Shown here: positions 16,921-25,993 of the stretch, piece by piece | How the letters are laid out: each line of letters begins with the position of its first letter | Position numbering within the stretch: position 1 is the stretch's first letter | Origin: SMWN01 sp965261165 | GTDB taxonomy: Bacteria; Pseudomonadota; Gammaproteobacteria; Eutrophobiales; Eutrophobiaceae | Assembly (NCBI GenBank): GCA_965261165.1 | Contig: OZ253445.1 | Span: forward strand, 1,488,001 to 1,552,000 | Reading direction: 5' to 3' | DNA length: 64,000 nt | Translations under genes and position numbers: made by a program | The notes under the pieces: model-generated | What the model saw: the letters and a program-made list of their open reading frames with translations, nothing else | What the model was told of the DNA's origin: nothing | Database searches by the model: none

Positions 16921-17967
16921 TCACTCCGATTCTACAAGAACATCATGGAATTGAGGTGTCATCAATTCCATGAAATGATGTTTATCACGCATGATAAACA
17001 TTGCTGTAATATTTTCTTGAACAGCAAGTTCCAGTCCATCATCTGGACCAAGCACAAGCAGGGTCGTGGCCAAGGCATCTGCTGTCATGGATGAGGGATG
17101 CAGAACTGTTACAGAAGCAAGTTTATGCGTGATCGGTTTTCCTGTTGATGGGTCAATGGTATGTGAGTAACGGATATTATTTTCTTCAAAATAATTACGG
17201 TAATCACCAGATGTTGCCATGCCAATATTATTCAGTGTGATAACCGTTTGTACGGAATGCTGATCGTCCAGAGGTTTTTCAATACCAATATGCCAGATTT
17301 TATTATCGGGATTGACACCCTTAGTTTTTATTTCACCGCCAACTTCAACCATATAGTTATTGATATTCAATTCATCAAGGTAATCGGCAATTACATCAAC
17401 GGCATAGCCTTTCGCGATGGCTGAAAGGTCAATATATAAATCTGGTATATCTTTTTTAATGGCATAAGGTTGTTTGCGCATATGAAGATATTTAGAGCCA
17501 ACTTCAGCAAGCGTTTCTTTAATTGTTACTTCATCTGGAATGACGCTAGGTCTTGCCTTTGGACCGAAACCCCAAAGATTAACAACAGGCCCGACAGTAA
17601 TATCAAAAGCACCATGACTTAACTTGTTTATCCTTAAAGCTTCCTCTATTACTGTATAAAGTTCGGCCGGAATTTCTTGCCAGTCCAGAGTGTTTGATTG
17701 GTTAAAAAGAGAAAGGGTAGATGTTTTCATATAGGTAGACATCTGAGAATTTATCTTATCCAGATGATGGTTGATTTCTACAGAAATTGTAGCGCGGTCT
17801 ATCTTCGTATCGTCAGCGTGTATTTTAATCGTGTATGTCGTCCCCATGGTAAGTCCCGAAACGATGACGGTTTTCTGTTGTTCAGATGGGTGTCCACATG
17901 CTTGTAGGTTTATGACAAGGAAGAATAGGGCTGAGTAACCGCAAAATAAATTTGAGAGTTTTATCAT
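16921..17967 (-). CDS. apbE: FAD:protein FMN transferase (ApbE family lipoprotein)
   Basis: ApbE covalently attaches FMN to Thr residues of periplasmic or membrane flavoproteins such as RnfG or NqrB/C. The 348-residue protein starts with a lipoprotein signal ending LQAC, so it is anchored on the periplasmic side. The body has TMGTTYTIKI, VNLWGFGP, IDLSAIAKGYAVD, YMVEVGGEI and the Thr/Ser-rich C-terminal ADALATTLLVLG. The frame extends upstream to a TTG at 18009, but the ATG at 17967 gives a normal lipoprotein signal and is preferred. No Rnf or Nqr genes are in the window. Confidence 0.93.
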   Translation of the reverse strand: MIKLSNLFCGYSALFFLVINLQACGHPSEQQKTVIVSGLTMGTTYTIKIHADDTKIDRATISVEINHHLDKINSQMSTYMKTSTLSLFNQSNTLDWQEIPAELYTVIEEALRINKLSHGAFDITVGPVVNLWGFGPKARPSVIPDEVTIKETLAEVGSKYLHMRKQPYAIKKDIPDLYIDLSAIAKGYAVDVIADYLDELNINNYMVEVGGEIKTKGVNPDNKIWHIGIEKPLDDQHSVQTVITLNNIGMATSGDYRNYFEENNIRYSHTIDPSTGKPITHKLASVTVLHPSSMTADALATTLLVLGPDDGLELAVQENITAMFIMRDKHHFMELMTPQFHDVLVESE

Positions 17968-18009
17968 AGAGTCATATAGTAGCCTTGGATGTGAGTTTTT
18001 TGGTGCCAA

Positions 18010-18320
18010 GCATTTTTGGTTATTATAAGTCTGAAGCCAGAATGAGCCATTATCATATTATTCCTACACAAGAACAAATATTCATGGACTGGAAAAACAT
18101 AAAACAAATGACGTTAGTAGACGCCCTAGCAGTAAATCATGCTGCAGTTTTTTGTTTTTACCCGGCAGAGAAATACCAACAACAAACGCGTCTGGTTAAG
18201 AGATTTCGGCCGAGACAAGTGCATTAGCTTTAACAATATCCTGTCCTTACAGAGAGACATGAAAGCGCTCTAACACATCAAAGGAATCAGCATAAAACCA
18301 TTGCATGAGTCCGCTACATA
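18010..18320. other. Intergenic region before the first metH-flanking repeat
   Basis: An 80-codon frame (17985-18227, plus) overlaps the apbE 5' end and resembles nothing known, so it is not called. No hairpin, riboswitch or tRNA-like fold was recognised here. Confidence 0.4.
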
Positions 18321-18530
18321 TTGCACTTTCTGCGCGGCTAAAGCCGCACTTTCGAACGGGCGCAACGGACATCGGAAGCAGGACTTTACCGATTTTTGCT
18401 CCTTGACAATTGCATGGATGCAGGAGGCAGAGCGACGCAAGATGTTAAAGCCGAGATCATCAGAATTAAAGACAAAAATTGCGGAAGTGCGATATCTTTC
18501 TGAACTTATACAGCCACGCCCCTAACTTGA
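18321..18530 (+). repeat. Family C repeat, upstream copy
   Basis: This copy shares ordered blocks with 22628-22800: TTGCACT, then TGCGCGGCTAAAGCCGCACT (a GCGGC/GCCGC stem with a TAAA loop), GCATGGATGCAGGA, AAAGCCGAGA, TTAAAGACA and GCGGAAGTG followed by ATATCTTTC and GAACTTATACA. The middle between the stem and GCATGG is variable. Only these two copies occur in the window, in the same orientation on either side of metH. It could be a mobile hairpin element or a small structured RNA; nothing in it codes convincingly. Confidence 0.6.
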
Positions 18531-18806
18531 TCTATTTACTCCCTTGCGACGAGCAGAGTTTAGCTTGCGCTGTTGTTAATCCGCCAACTACGATAAGATT
18601 TAATGTGCAGGCTTTTGATGGCCTTCTGCGATCTTTGGGGCCACTGAGGCCAGCCGTTTTTAACCCACAAAAGCCGTCTCACAATCTACAAATAGCTGTA
18701 AACAGGCGAGTATTCTGATTTTGGCATACACCATGACCTCATTACTTTTTTATTTTCTCGTTCAGCTACAATAATTTACAGAAAAAAATGAATAATTAGT
18801 GTAACC
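18531..18806. other. metH leader region
   Basis: Nothing firm is seen. A GCCACTG at 18653 recalls part of a cobalamin riboswitch, but no B12 box or matching helices are present. A TACAAT around 18767 could be a -10 element, without a convincing -35 at normal spacing. Confidence 0.3.
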
Positions 18807-21800
18807 ATGGCAATTAAGACTGAAAAACTAAAACAGGCATTGCAAGAACGCATCCTGGTGCTGGATGGTGCCATGGGTACCATGATCCAGTCTTATCAGC
18901 TAGAAGAAGTGGATTATCATGGCGAACGCTTCGCCGACCATCCCTGTGATCTCAAAGGCAACAATGATCTACTCTCGTTAACACGGCCGGATATTATCAA
19001 GGCTATTCATGATGCATATTTTGATGCGGGTGCTGATATCGTTGAAACCAACAGCTTTAATTCAACCTCAATTGCCATGGCGGATTATCAGCAGGAAGAT
19101 CTGGTGTATGAATTAAATAAGGTCAGTGCTTCACTGGCAAGCGAAGTCGCTGAGAATTATGGCGGATATGTCGCCGGCGTACTTGGCCCAACCAATCGCA
19201 CCTGCTCTATTTCTCCAGATGTGAACAATCCGGGATTTCGTAATGTAACTTATATGGAGCTGGTCGAGACCTATACCGAGGCTATCTGTGGACTGGTTGA
19301 CGGTGGGTCTGACCTGTTATTGGTCGAGACTATCTTCGATACCTTGAATGCCAAGGCCGCTCTATTTGCCATCAGTCAATATTTTGATGAGCATGATATT
19401 GCGCTGCCAATTATGATCTCTGGAACCATTACTGATGCCTCTGGCCGTACCCTCACAGGCCAAACTACAGAAGCCTTCTGGAACTCTGTCAGGCATTCGA
19501 ATCCACTTTCAGTTGGACTAAATTGTGCTTTAGGTCCCAATGACTTACGTCAATACATTGAAGAACTTTCTAGTTTTTCGCAATGTTTGATCAGCAGCCA
19601 TCCGAACGCTGGTTTGCCTAATGAATTTGGGGAATATGACCTCGAACCAGAACCGATGGCCGAGCATATTAAAGAATGGGCTGAATCAGGGTTTTTGAAC
19701 ATCGTTGGTGGTTGTTGCGGTACTACACCTGCTCATATCTCAGCTATGGCTGAGGTTGTTCAGGGTCTCGCACCTAGAAAGATTCCAGAACTACCTGTAC
19801 AGCAAAGACTGAGTGGGCTTGAACCCTTCAATATCACTCCCGACGTGAATTTTGTGAATGTCGGTGAACGCACCAATGTTGCCGGCTCCCCTCTGTTTCT
19901 GCGTTTGGTCAAAGAAGAACAAGATCTGGATGCTGCGTTAGAAGTAGCACGCCAACAGGTTGAAAATGGCGCACAGATTATTGATGTTTGTATGGATGAA
20001 GGCATGCTGGACTCTGAACAACTGATGGAGGATTTCCTCAAGCTCATTGCCTCGGAGCCTGATATTTGTCGCGTCCCAATCATGATCGACTCATCCAGAT
20101 GGTCTGTGATCGAGGCAGGGTTACGCTGTGTTCAAGGCAAATGCATCGTCAATTCACTTAGCCTCAAAGAAGGTGAAGAGAAATTCATCAAACATGCCAA
20201 ATTCGTCCGTCGTTACGGTGCCGCCGTAGTCGTTATGGCATTTGATGAATCTGGTCAGGCCGATACCACTGACAGACGTTTTGAGCTATGCAAACGTTCA
20301 TACGATATTTTAGTCAATGAAGTTAGATTTCCCCCGGAAGATATTATCTTTGATCCGAATATCCTCACGGTCGCTACTGGTATGGAAGAACATAATAATT
20401 ATGCTGTATCTTTCTTTGAGGCCACGTGTTTGATTAAAGAACACTTACCTCATGCGTTGGTCAGTGGCGGTCTGAGTAATGTGTCTTTCTCCTTTCGCGG
20501 GAATAATCCAGTGCGTGAAGCCATGCACTCAGTATTTCTTTATCATGGGATTCAGGCTGGCATGGATATGGCCATTATTAATGCTGGGCAACTGGGCATT
20601 TATGATGATGTCCCTAAAGAATTACTCGGATACGTCGAAGATGTCTTGTTAAACAAACGCGATGATGCTACCGATCGTCTGGTGGAATTTGCAGATACCG
20701 TTAAAGGCGGAGCCTCTAGGGAAAAGAAAAATGATCTGGAATGGCGCAAAGGCGATGTTCAGGAACGACTGACTCATGCTTTAGTAAAAGGTATTGCTGA
20801 ATTTATTGAAGAAGATACCGAAGAAGCCAGACAGCAAGCAGAGAAGCCATTACATGTAATCGAAGGCCCATTAATGGTGGGAATGAATGTCGTCGGCGAT
20901 TTGTTTGGTGCAGGCAAGATGTTCTTACCGCAAGTTGTAAAAAGTGCGCGTGTAATGAAAAAAGCGGTGGCTTATTTATTGCCTTACATCGAAGCTGAAA
21001 AAGATGATGGAGAGATCAAAAGCAACGGCAAGATCATTATGGCCACGGTTAAAGGTGATGTTCATGATATTGGCAAAAACATTGTCGGTGTCGTCATGCA
21101 ATGCAATAACTATGAAGTCGTAGATCTTGGCGTTATGGTACCTGCGCAAATTATTCTGGATAAAGCCAAAGAGCTCAACGCCGATATTATTGGATTAAGC
21201 GGCCTAATCACACCATCACTCGATGAAATGGTACACGTCGCCAAGGAAATGCAACGTCAGGATTTTGCCCTGCCCTTGATGATTGGTGGAGCAACCACAT
21301 CACGAGTCCATACCGCAGTCAAGATCGACTTGGGTTATGAGCATCCAGTCATTCATGTCAAAGATGCATCACGTGCTGTTGGTATCTCCACGCGTTTGTT
21401 AAATGCCGATATGAAAGAAGAGCTCACAAAAGAGATCAAGAAAGACTACGACATGGTACGAGAAAGACATGCTGGCAAACAGGCAAAGCTCAACTGGCTG
21501 ACGCTTGAACAGGCAAGAACGAATCGCGTATCGATAGATTGGGATGACTATACACCACCAGTGCCGAATAAGGTTGGCATTGAAGTCTTTGAAGATTACC
21601 CGCTGGAAGAACTGGCGGAATGTATTGACTGGACACCATTCTTTGTCGCATGGGAACTCGCAGGAAGATTCCCCCGAATACTAAATGATGAAGTCGTTGG
21701 CGAAGAAGCCACGAGACTCTATGAAGATGCGCAAGCAATGTTAGACAAGATCGTCAAAGAAAAATGGTTTAGTGCCAAAGGTGTGATTGGATTATTTCCC

Positions 21801-22478
21801 GCTAACTCCATTGGCCATGACGATATAAAAATATATACCAATGAAGGTCGTGATGAATTGTTAATGACCATGCATTCTCTAAGACAACAAACGCAAAAAC
21901 CACCAAGTCGACCTAACTTTGCATTGGCAGATTTCATTGCACCGGAAGAAACTCATGTAAAAGATTATATTGGTGCCTTTGCCGTCGCCACTGGTTTTGG
22001 CATGGAAAATTGTATCAAGGCCTTTGAAGATGATCATGATGATTACAGTGCCATTATGCTGAAGGCACTGGCAGACCGGCTGGCAGAAGCATTTGCTGAA
22101 CGATTACATCAACGTGTCCGCAAGGAATTTTGGGGCTATGATTCAAATGAGGCCTTGGAAAATGAAGAATTGATAGCGGAAAAATACCAAGGCATCCGCC
22201 CTGCTCCCGGTTATCCCGCCTGTCCGGATCATACCGAGAAGCCATTGATATGGGATTTACTCAAGGTTAAAGAAAATATCGGTATCACTCTCACGGAAAG
22301 CTACGCCATGTATCCCACAGCAGCAGTCAGCGGCATATATTTCTCACATCCAGAATCACGTTATTTTGGATTGGGGAAAATTAATAGAGATCAGGCGCAA
22401 GACTATGCCCATAGAAAAGGAGAATATTTACAGACTGTTGAACGGTGGTTAAGCCCTAACCTCGGATACGAGGTGTAG
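18807..22478 (+). CDS. metH: Cobalamin-dependent methionine synthase
   Basis: MetH transfers the methyl group of methyltetrahydrofolate to homocysteine through methylcobalamin. The 1223-residue protein contains all four modules. The homocysteine-binding domain starts LVLDGAMGTMIQ and has the zinc ligands in GGCCGTT near residue 308. The pterin-binding domain has NVGERTNVAGS near residue 350. The cobalamin domain has the DVHDIGKN axial-His motif near residue 751. The C-terminal AdoMet reactivation domain includes RPAPGYPACPDH and SYAMYPTAAVSG. Length is as in E. coli. A short stem-loop (CCTCG/CGAGG) overlaps its stop codon. It lies alone between the two family C repeats. Confidence 0.97.
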   Translation: MAIKTEKLKQALQERILVLDGAMGTMIQSYQLEEVDYHGERFADHPCDLKGNNDLLSLTRPDIIKAIHDAYFDAGADIVETNSFNSTSIAMADYQQEDLVYELNKVSASLASEVAENYGGYVAGVLGPTNRTCSISPDVNNPGFRNVTYMELVETYTEAICGLVDGGSDLLLVETIFDTLNAKAALFAISQYFDEHDIALPIMISGTITDASGRTLTGQTTEAFWNSVRHSNPLSVGLNCALGPNDLRQYIEELSSFSQCLISSHPNAGLPNEFGEYDLEPEPMAEHIKEWAESGFLNIVGGCCGTTPAHISAMAEVVQGLAPRKIPELPVQQRLSGLEPFNITPDVNFVNVGERTNVAGSPLFLRLVKEEQDLDAALEVARQQVENGAQIIDVCMDEGMLDSEQLMEDFLKLIASEPDICRVPIMIDSSRWSVIEAGLRCVQGKCIVNSLSLKEGEEKFIKHAKFVRRYGAAVVVMAFDESGQADTTDRRFELCKRSYDILVNEVRFPPEDIIFDPNILTVATGMEEHNNYAVSFFEATCLIKEHLPHALVSGGLSNVSFSFRGNNPVREAMHSVFLYHGIQAGMDMAIINAGQLGIYDDVPKELLGYVEDVLLNKRDDATDRLVEFADTVKGGASREKKNDLEWRKGDVQERLTHALVKGIAEFIEEDTEEARQQAEKPLHVIEGPLMVGMNVVGDLFGAGKMFLPQVVKSARVMKKAVAYLLPYIEAEKDDGEIKSNGKIIMATVKGDVHDIGKNIVGVVMQCNNYEVVDLGVMVPAQIILDKAKELNADIIGLSGLITPSLDEMVHVAKEMQRQDFALPLMIGGATTSRVHTAVKIDLGYEHPVIHVKDASRAVGISTRLLNADMKEELTKEIKKDYDMVRERHAGKQAKLNWLTLEQARTNRVSIDWDDYTPPVPNKVGIEVFEDYPLEELAECIDWTPFFVAWELAGRFPRILNDEVVGEEATRLYEDAQAMLDKIVKEKWFSAKGVIGLFPANSIGHDDIKIYTNEGRDELLMTMHSLRQQTQKPPSRPNFALADFIAPEETHVKDYIGAFAVATGFGMENCIKAFEDDHDDYSAIMLKALADRLAEAFAERLHQRVRKEFWGYDSNEALENEELIAEKYQGIRPAPGYPACPDHTEKPLIWDLLKVKENIGITLTESYAMYPTAAVSGIYFSHPESRYFGLGKINRDQAQDYAHRKGEYLQTVERWLSPNLGYEV

Positions 22479-22627
22479 GGTATACGTCCTGTCGTTCAAA
22501 TTATAGGCTAACTCAACCCTGAGATGCTTCCGACTTCTCACCCGACAATTGCTCTTGCAGGTGATGAGCAGGAAGTGCAAATAACTCAGAAGCGGTTATT
22601 TGCCCGTACATCCTGTATATTAAGTCC
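22479..22627. other. Intergenic, no feature recognised
   Basis: Noncoding-looking sequence between metH and the second family C repeat. It has no T-rich terminator after the small stem-loop at the metH stop. Confidence 0.3.
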
Positions 22628-22800
22628 CGCCATTGCACTGATTCTGCGCGGCTAAAGCCGCACTTCTGATGATTCTGACATGCTTAAAAGGTTTTAACAC
22701 GGACGACTGCATGGATGCAGGATGCCAAAGCCGAGACCACAGAGTTTAAAGACAGAAATCGCGGAAGTGAAATATCTTTCCGAACTTATACACTGCCCCA
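22628..22800 (+). repeat. Family C repeat, downstream copy
   Basis: This is the second copy of the repeat at 18321-18530, in direct orientation and about 4.3 kb away, with metH between them. The GCGGC-TAAA-GCCGC stem and the blocks GCATGGATGCAGGA, AAAGCCGAGA and GCGGAAGTG are conserved. The piece between the stem and GCATGG differs completely. Confidence 0.6.
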
Positions 22801-22880
22801 AAAGCCTATAATTCGTTATTATAACGCCCCTTTCAGTTAGGGTCGGAGCATCAACAAGTGGATATCAAAGTATTAAAATA

Positions 22881-24050
22881 ATGAGCAAAAAAATAGAAGA
22901 TAAGCCGGGCAAACGTATTGGTATTATTGGAGGTGGTCAGTTAGCGAAGATGACTGCCCTATCCGCATTAAAATTCGGTTGCGACATCCATATCCTTGAA
23001 TGCAAACCAGAAGCCCCTGCCACGAATCTAGCGAGAAAAACATTTATTGGTGATTGGGATAATCCTAATGATCTACTTAAGCTGGCAGAATATTCAGATG
23101 TCATTACCCTTGAGAATGAATTTGTAGATGCCAACAGCTTGGCAGAATTGGAAAAATCCAGACATGCATTATTCCCTACGGCAAAAAGTATTGGACTGGT
23201 GCAAGATAAATACATCCAGAAAAAAACATTACAGGAAGCTGGATTACCGCTGGCATCTTTCAGGGCAATTGAATCACGCGAAGAAATTATTGACCTTGCA
23301 AAAGAATTCAATTGGCCTCTTGTCATCAAAACACGCAGAAATGGTTATGATGGTAAAGGTAACGCGACTGTGGATAATGAAAGTGAGATAGATGCAGCCT
23401 GGGATAAACTGGACGGAGATAATCGAACACTTTATGCAGAGGCATTTTGTCCTTTCGCATCTGAGCTAGCAATTATTATCACCACAAGTCGCAGTGGTGA
23501 AGTTGCAACCTACCCACTTGTTGAATCTGTACAAAGAAATCATATCTGCCACATTGTTCGTGCACCCGCGTCTGTGTCTGACTCAATCGCTAAAAACGCA
23601 ACCGATATTGCCCAACGTGCTGTCATCGCGATTGGTGCCGTTGGTAGTTTCGGTGTTGAAATGTTTCTGACAAAAGATGACGAAGTTATTATTAATGAAC
23701 TTGCGCCCAGAGTGCATAATTCAGGGCATTACACCATCGAAGCATGTGAATGTTCCCAGTTTGAAAACCATGTGCGTGCTGTCCTTGGTTGGCCTTTAGG
23801 CTCAACTGAAATGGTCAAACCAGCAGCGGCTATGGTTAATTTACTTGGCCAAGATTATGGTAGTGGACGACCTGCAGGATTTGATGAAGCATTGGCAATA
23901 CCTAGTGTACATATCCACATTTATGGCAAAAAATTAAGCATGCCCGGTCGTAAAATGGGACATGTAACTGCATTAGGTGATACTTTATCTGCAGCAGAAG
24001 AAGCGGCACAAGCTGCGGCAGATGTACTTTATTTTGGAGGTAGGCAATGA
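22881..24050 (+). CDS. purK: N5-carboxyaminoimidazole ribonucleotide synthase
   Basis: PurK carboxylates aminoimidazole ribonucleotide with ATP and bicarbonate in purine synthesis. The 389-residue ATP-grasp protein starts with IGIIGGGQLAKMTALSALKFG and contains PLVIKTRRNGYDGKGN, YAEAFCPFASELAIIITTSRSGE and NELAPRVHNSGHYTIEACECSQFENHVRAV. These are the nucleotide- and substrate-binding elements of the family. Its stop overlaps the purE start (ATGA). Length is normal. Confidence 0.96.
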   Translation: MSKKIEDKPGKRIGIIGGGQLAKMTALSALKFGCDIHILECKPEAPATNLARKTFIGDWDNPNDLLKLAEYSDVITLENEFVDANSLAELEKSRHALFPTAKSIGLVQDKYIQKKTLQEAGLPLASFRAIESREEIIDLAKEFNWPLVIKTRRNGYDGKGNATVDNESEIDAAWDKLDGDNRTLYAEAFCPFASELAIIITTSRSGEVATYPLVESVQRNHICHIVRAPASVSDSIAKNATDIAQRAVIAIGAVGSFGVEMFLTKDDEVIINELAPRVHNSGHYTIEACECSQFENHVRAVLGWPLGSTEMVKPAAAMVNLLGQDYGSGRPAGFDEALAIPSVHIHIYGKKLSMPGRKMGHVTALGDTLSAAEEAAQAAADVLYFGGRQ

Positions 24051-24610
24051 GTAAGAAACAAGCCATGGTCGGAATTATTATGGGCAGTGATTCAGATTGG
24101 CCTACGATGCAAGCCGCTGCTGATATTTGTGAACAATTTAAAATTCCTTATGAAGCTCGCGTTATCTCTGCACATCGTACTCCTATCGACATGACAGAAT
24201 ATGCCATCGAAGCACATACAAGAGGTCTCCGCGTCATTATTGCAGGAGCAGGCGGTGCAGCTCATTTGCCAGGAATGATCGCAAGCCTGACACCTTTACC
24301 TGTCATCGGTGTACCTGTTGAAAGTAAGACATTAAAAGGACTAGATTCCTTACTCTCAATCGCACAAATGCCAGCAGGTGTGCCGGTTGCCAGTGTTGCC
24401 ATCGGTGGGAGTGTGAATGCAGGATTACTTGCTATAGAAATTATTGCGCAGAATGATCAAAGCTTACAGGTAAAAATTATTAACTATAAAAATGGCATGG
24501 TAAAAAACTCTCGCGCCAAAAATAAAAATTTGCATAAGAAAAAATCCACCAGCAAGAAAACTTCACAAAAAACCGCAAAAAAAATGCGCCGGAAAGCTGT
24601 TCCTCGTTAA
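24047..24610 (+). CDS. purE: N5-carboxyaminoimidazole ribonucleotide mutase with a basic C-terminal tail
   Basis: PurE rearranges the PurK product to carboxyaminoimidazole ribonucleotide. The core (residues 1-150) has VGIIMGSDSDWPTMQAA, SAHRTP, IAGAGGAAHLPGM and GVPVASVAIGGSVNAGLLA, all diagnostic. Beyond that the protein carries about 35 extra residues very rich in Lys, Arg, Ser and Thr (KKKSTSKKTSQKTAKKMRRK). That tail is not part of the usual class I PurE (about 160-170 residues). It may bind RNA or acidic partners, or be a recent read-through extension. It overlaps purK by four bases and is followed by a terminator hairpin. Confidence 0.95.
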   Translation: MSKKQAMVGIIMGSDSDWPTMQAAADICEQFKIPYEARVISAHRTPIDMTEYAIEAHTRGLRVIIAGAGGAAHLPGMIASLTPLPVIGVPVESKTLKGLDSLLSIAQMPAGVPVASVAIGGSVNAGLLAIEIIAQNDQSLQVKIINYKNGMVKNSRAKNKNLHKKKSTSKKTSQKTAKKMRRKAVPR

Positions 24611-24624
24611 CTATTTGCAACAGC

Positions 24625-24648
24625 ATCAACTAGGGCCTGTTGATCTTT
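24625..24648 (+). terminator. Likely rho-independent terminator of purKE
   Basis: ATCAAC (24625-24630) pairs with GTTGAT (24639-24644), with AG/CT extending the stem inside, and is followed by CTTTTG. It lies 15 bases after the purE stop. The T run is short. Confidence 0.5.
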
Positions 24649-24699
24649 TGCAAGGGGTGTAAAGAATTTAAAAAAAGCATAAAGAAAAAGGAATCTCGT

Positions 24700-25903
24700 G
24701 AGACCTCAGCATAACGCCAGGTTTCAGCGGATACCATTAAATCTCAACATTTTTGCACAAAGCGAAAGGCATTCGCCGAGGATTTAGCACTGTCTCAGCG
24801 GATTAACGCGTGTTTTAGATGCTTTTTACGAAATTTAGACACAACTATCCCGTAAAACAGGGATCCGGTAAGCCGTAGAGCGTTAAAAACCTAGCACCTT
24901 TGCGAATATTGGCTGCCATTGCCGCTAGCCCGTAAACAGTCGCGTTTTTGGCAAGACCCATGAACCGGGTGCGAGCCAGCCCATAATGCCATTTATAGGT
25001 GGCAAAGGGACGTTCACCGCCAGATCGCGTTAGCGCAATCTCTTTGTTACGAATTCGGTCCGCCTCCGATAAAGGATTACCCCGGTAGCCCTTGCGTTGG
25101 ACCTGATCATCAATGCCCAACTGCTCCAACTTGTCTCGGGTCTGTTGAGAGCTGTAAGCCGCATCCGCATACCATGCCGTTTCATCACCCAGCAGCAAGG
25201 CATCACGCTCCTGAGAATCATGAACATTACCAGGTGTCACGCTTTGACGGTGGATAAAACCATCTTCATCGACACCCGTATGGACGGAAAAACCATAAAT
25301 GGATTTCTTGTTACCCCGACTGTCGTTCTTAACGTGCCAACCTGCCTCAGGATCACGTGTCGGCTTGCCATCCTTGTCGTTGCCTGAACCCGATTGTGCA
25401 GCCTCTACCGGGGTCGCATCGATGATGTTGATGCGACCCGCGCTCATGATGATATTTTTGGCTTCGAGCTGACGATTGATCTCGGCCAATAATTGATCCC
25501 ACAGGTTCTGTTCGACCAAGCGGGCTCGAAACCGCCCCAGGGTGGACGCTTCGGGAACCTCACCGCCAAGCTCAAGGCGGCAAAATTTACGAAACAACAG
25601 GTCTCGGTATAAGCATTGAGCCAACTGCACATCGGACAAGTGATACCATAGTCCGAGCAATAAGCCCCGCAACAAGGTCAGCAATGGATAGCTGGGGCGG
25701 CCTGTTTTAGAGGCATAGATAGAGGACAGTAATCTCTCAATCTCCAACCAGTCCAACAGAGCCTCAGTCGCATCAAGGCTGTGAATAATTGGGTGGTCCA
25801 GATCAGCGGTCGAGACGAATAGTTTGGCTTGTGTTGCGAATGATTTTTGCATACCGAAGTATAGCAAAAAATACCTTGTTTTGTGGGGTTATGCTGGGGT
25901 CTC
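24700..25903 (-). mobile_element. Complete IS5-family insertion sequence
   Basis: The element is 1,204 bp. Its ends are 20-base terminal inverted repeats, GAGACCTCAGCATAACGCCA on the left and, inverted on the right, GAGACCCCAGCATAACCCCA (18 of 20 identical). It holds one intact transposase gene. No convincing target duplication is visible at the outer edges. It lies between purKE and the restriction-modification pair and is the only apparently intact IS in the window. Confidence 0.85.
24845..25852 (-). CDS. IS5-family transposase
   Basis: This DDE transposase of 335 residues cuts and joins the ends of its own element. The N-terminal DUF772-like region has GRPSYPLLTLLRGLLLGLWYHLSD and FRKFCRLELGGEVPEASTLGRFR. 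The catalytic residues sit in IIDATPVEA (first Asp), WYADAAYSS (second Asp) and GGERPFATYKWHYGL (Glu). The frame extends five codons upstream to a TTG, but the ATG at 25852 begins the usual MQKSFATQ. No stop or frameshift interrupts it, so it may be active. A second, decayed IS5-type gene lies at 28441-29044. Confidence 0.9.
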   Translation of the reverse strand: MQKSFATQAKLFVSTADLDHPIIHSLDATEALLDWLEIERLLSSIYASKTGRPSYPLLTLLRGLLLGLWYHLSDVQLAQCLYRDLLFRKFCRLELGGEVPEASTLGRFRARLVEQNLWDQLLAEINRQLEAKNIIMSAGRINIIDATPVEAAQSGSGNDKDGKPTRDPEAGWHVKNDSRGNKKSIYGFSVHTGVDEDGFIHRQSVTPGNVHDSQERDALLLGDETAWYADAAYSSQQTRDKLEQLGIDDQVQRKGYRGNPLSEADRIRNKEIALTRSGGERPFATYKWHYGLARTRFMGLAKNATVYGLAAMAANIRKGARFLTLYGLPDPCFTG

Positions 25904-25942
25904 GAATCATTCTCTATCAATTTCCCTTACTGCTAACATCAC

Positions 25943-25983
25943 GAATTCATCAAATCGCTACGCGATTTATTGTGGATGAATTC
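25943..25983. repeat. Nested perfect inverted repeat (cruciform-like)
   Basis: An outer pair GAATTCATC/GATGAATTC (9 bp, perfect) encloses an inner pair AAATCGC/GCGATTT (7 bp, perfect, TAC loop). They are separated only by six bases on one side. It lies between the IS5 end and the 3' end of the nuclease gene. No T run follows on either strand, so it is not a typical terminator. Confidence 0.7.
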
Positions 25984-25993
25984 TCTTGTTGCG

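Noticed and set aside
18479..18718. 79-codon ORF overlapping the first family C repeat
   Set aside because: It begins inside repeat sequence, has no ribosome-binding site and resembles no protein.
18531..18806. Cobalamin riboswitch upstream of metH
   Set aside because: A GCCACTG is present at 18653, but there is no B12 box and no matching set of helices.
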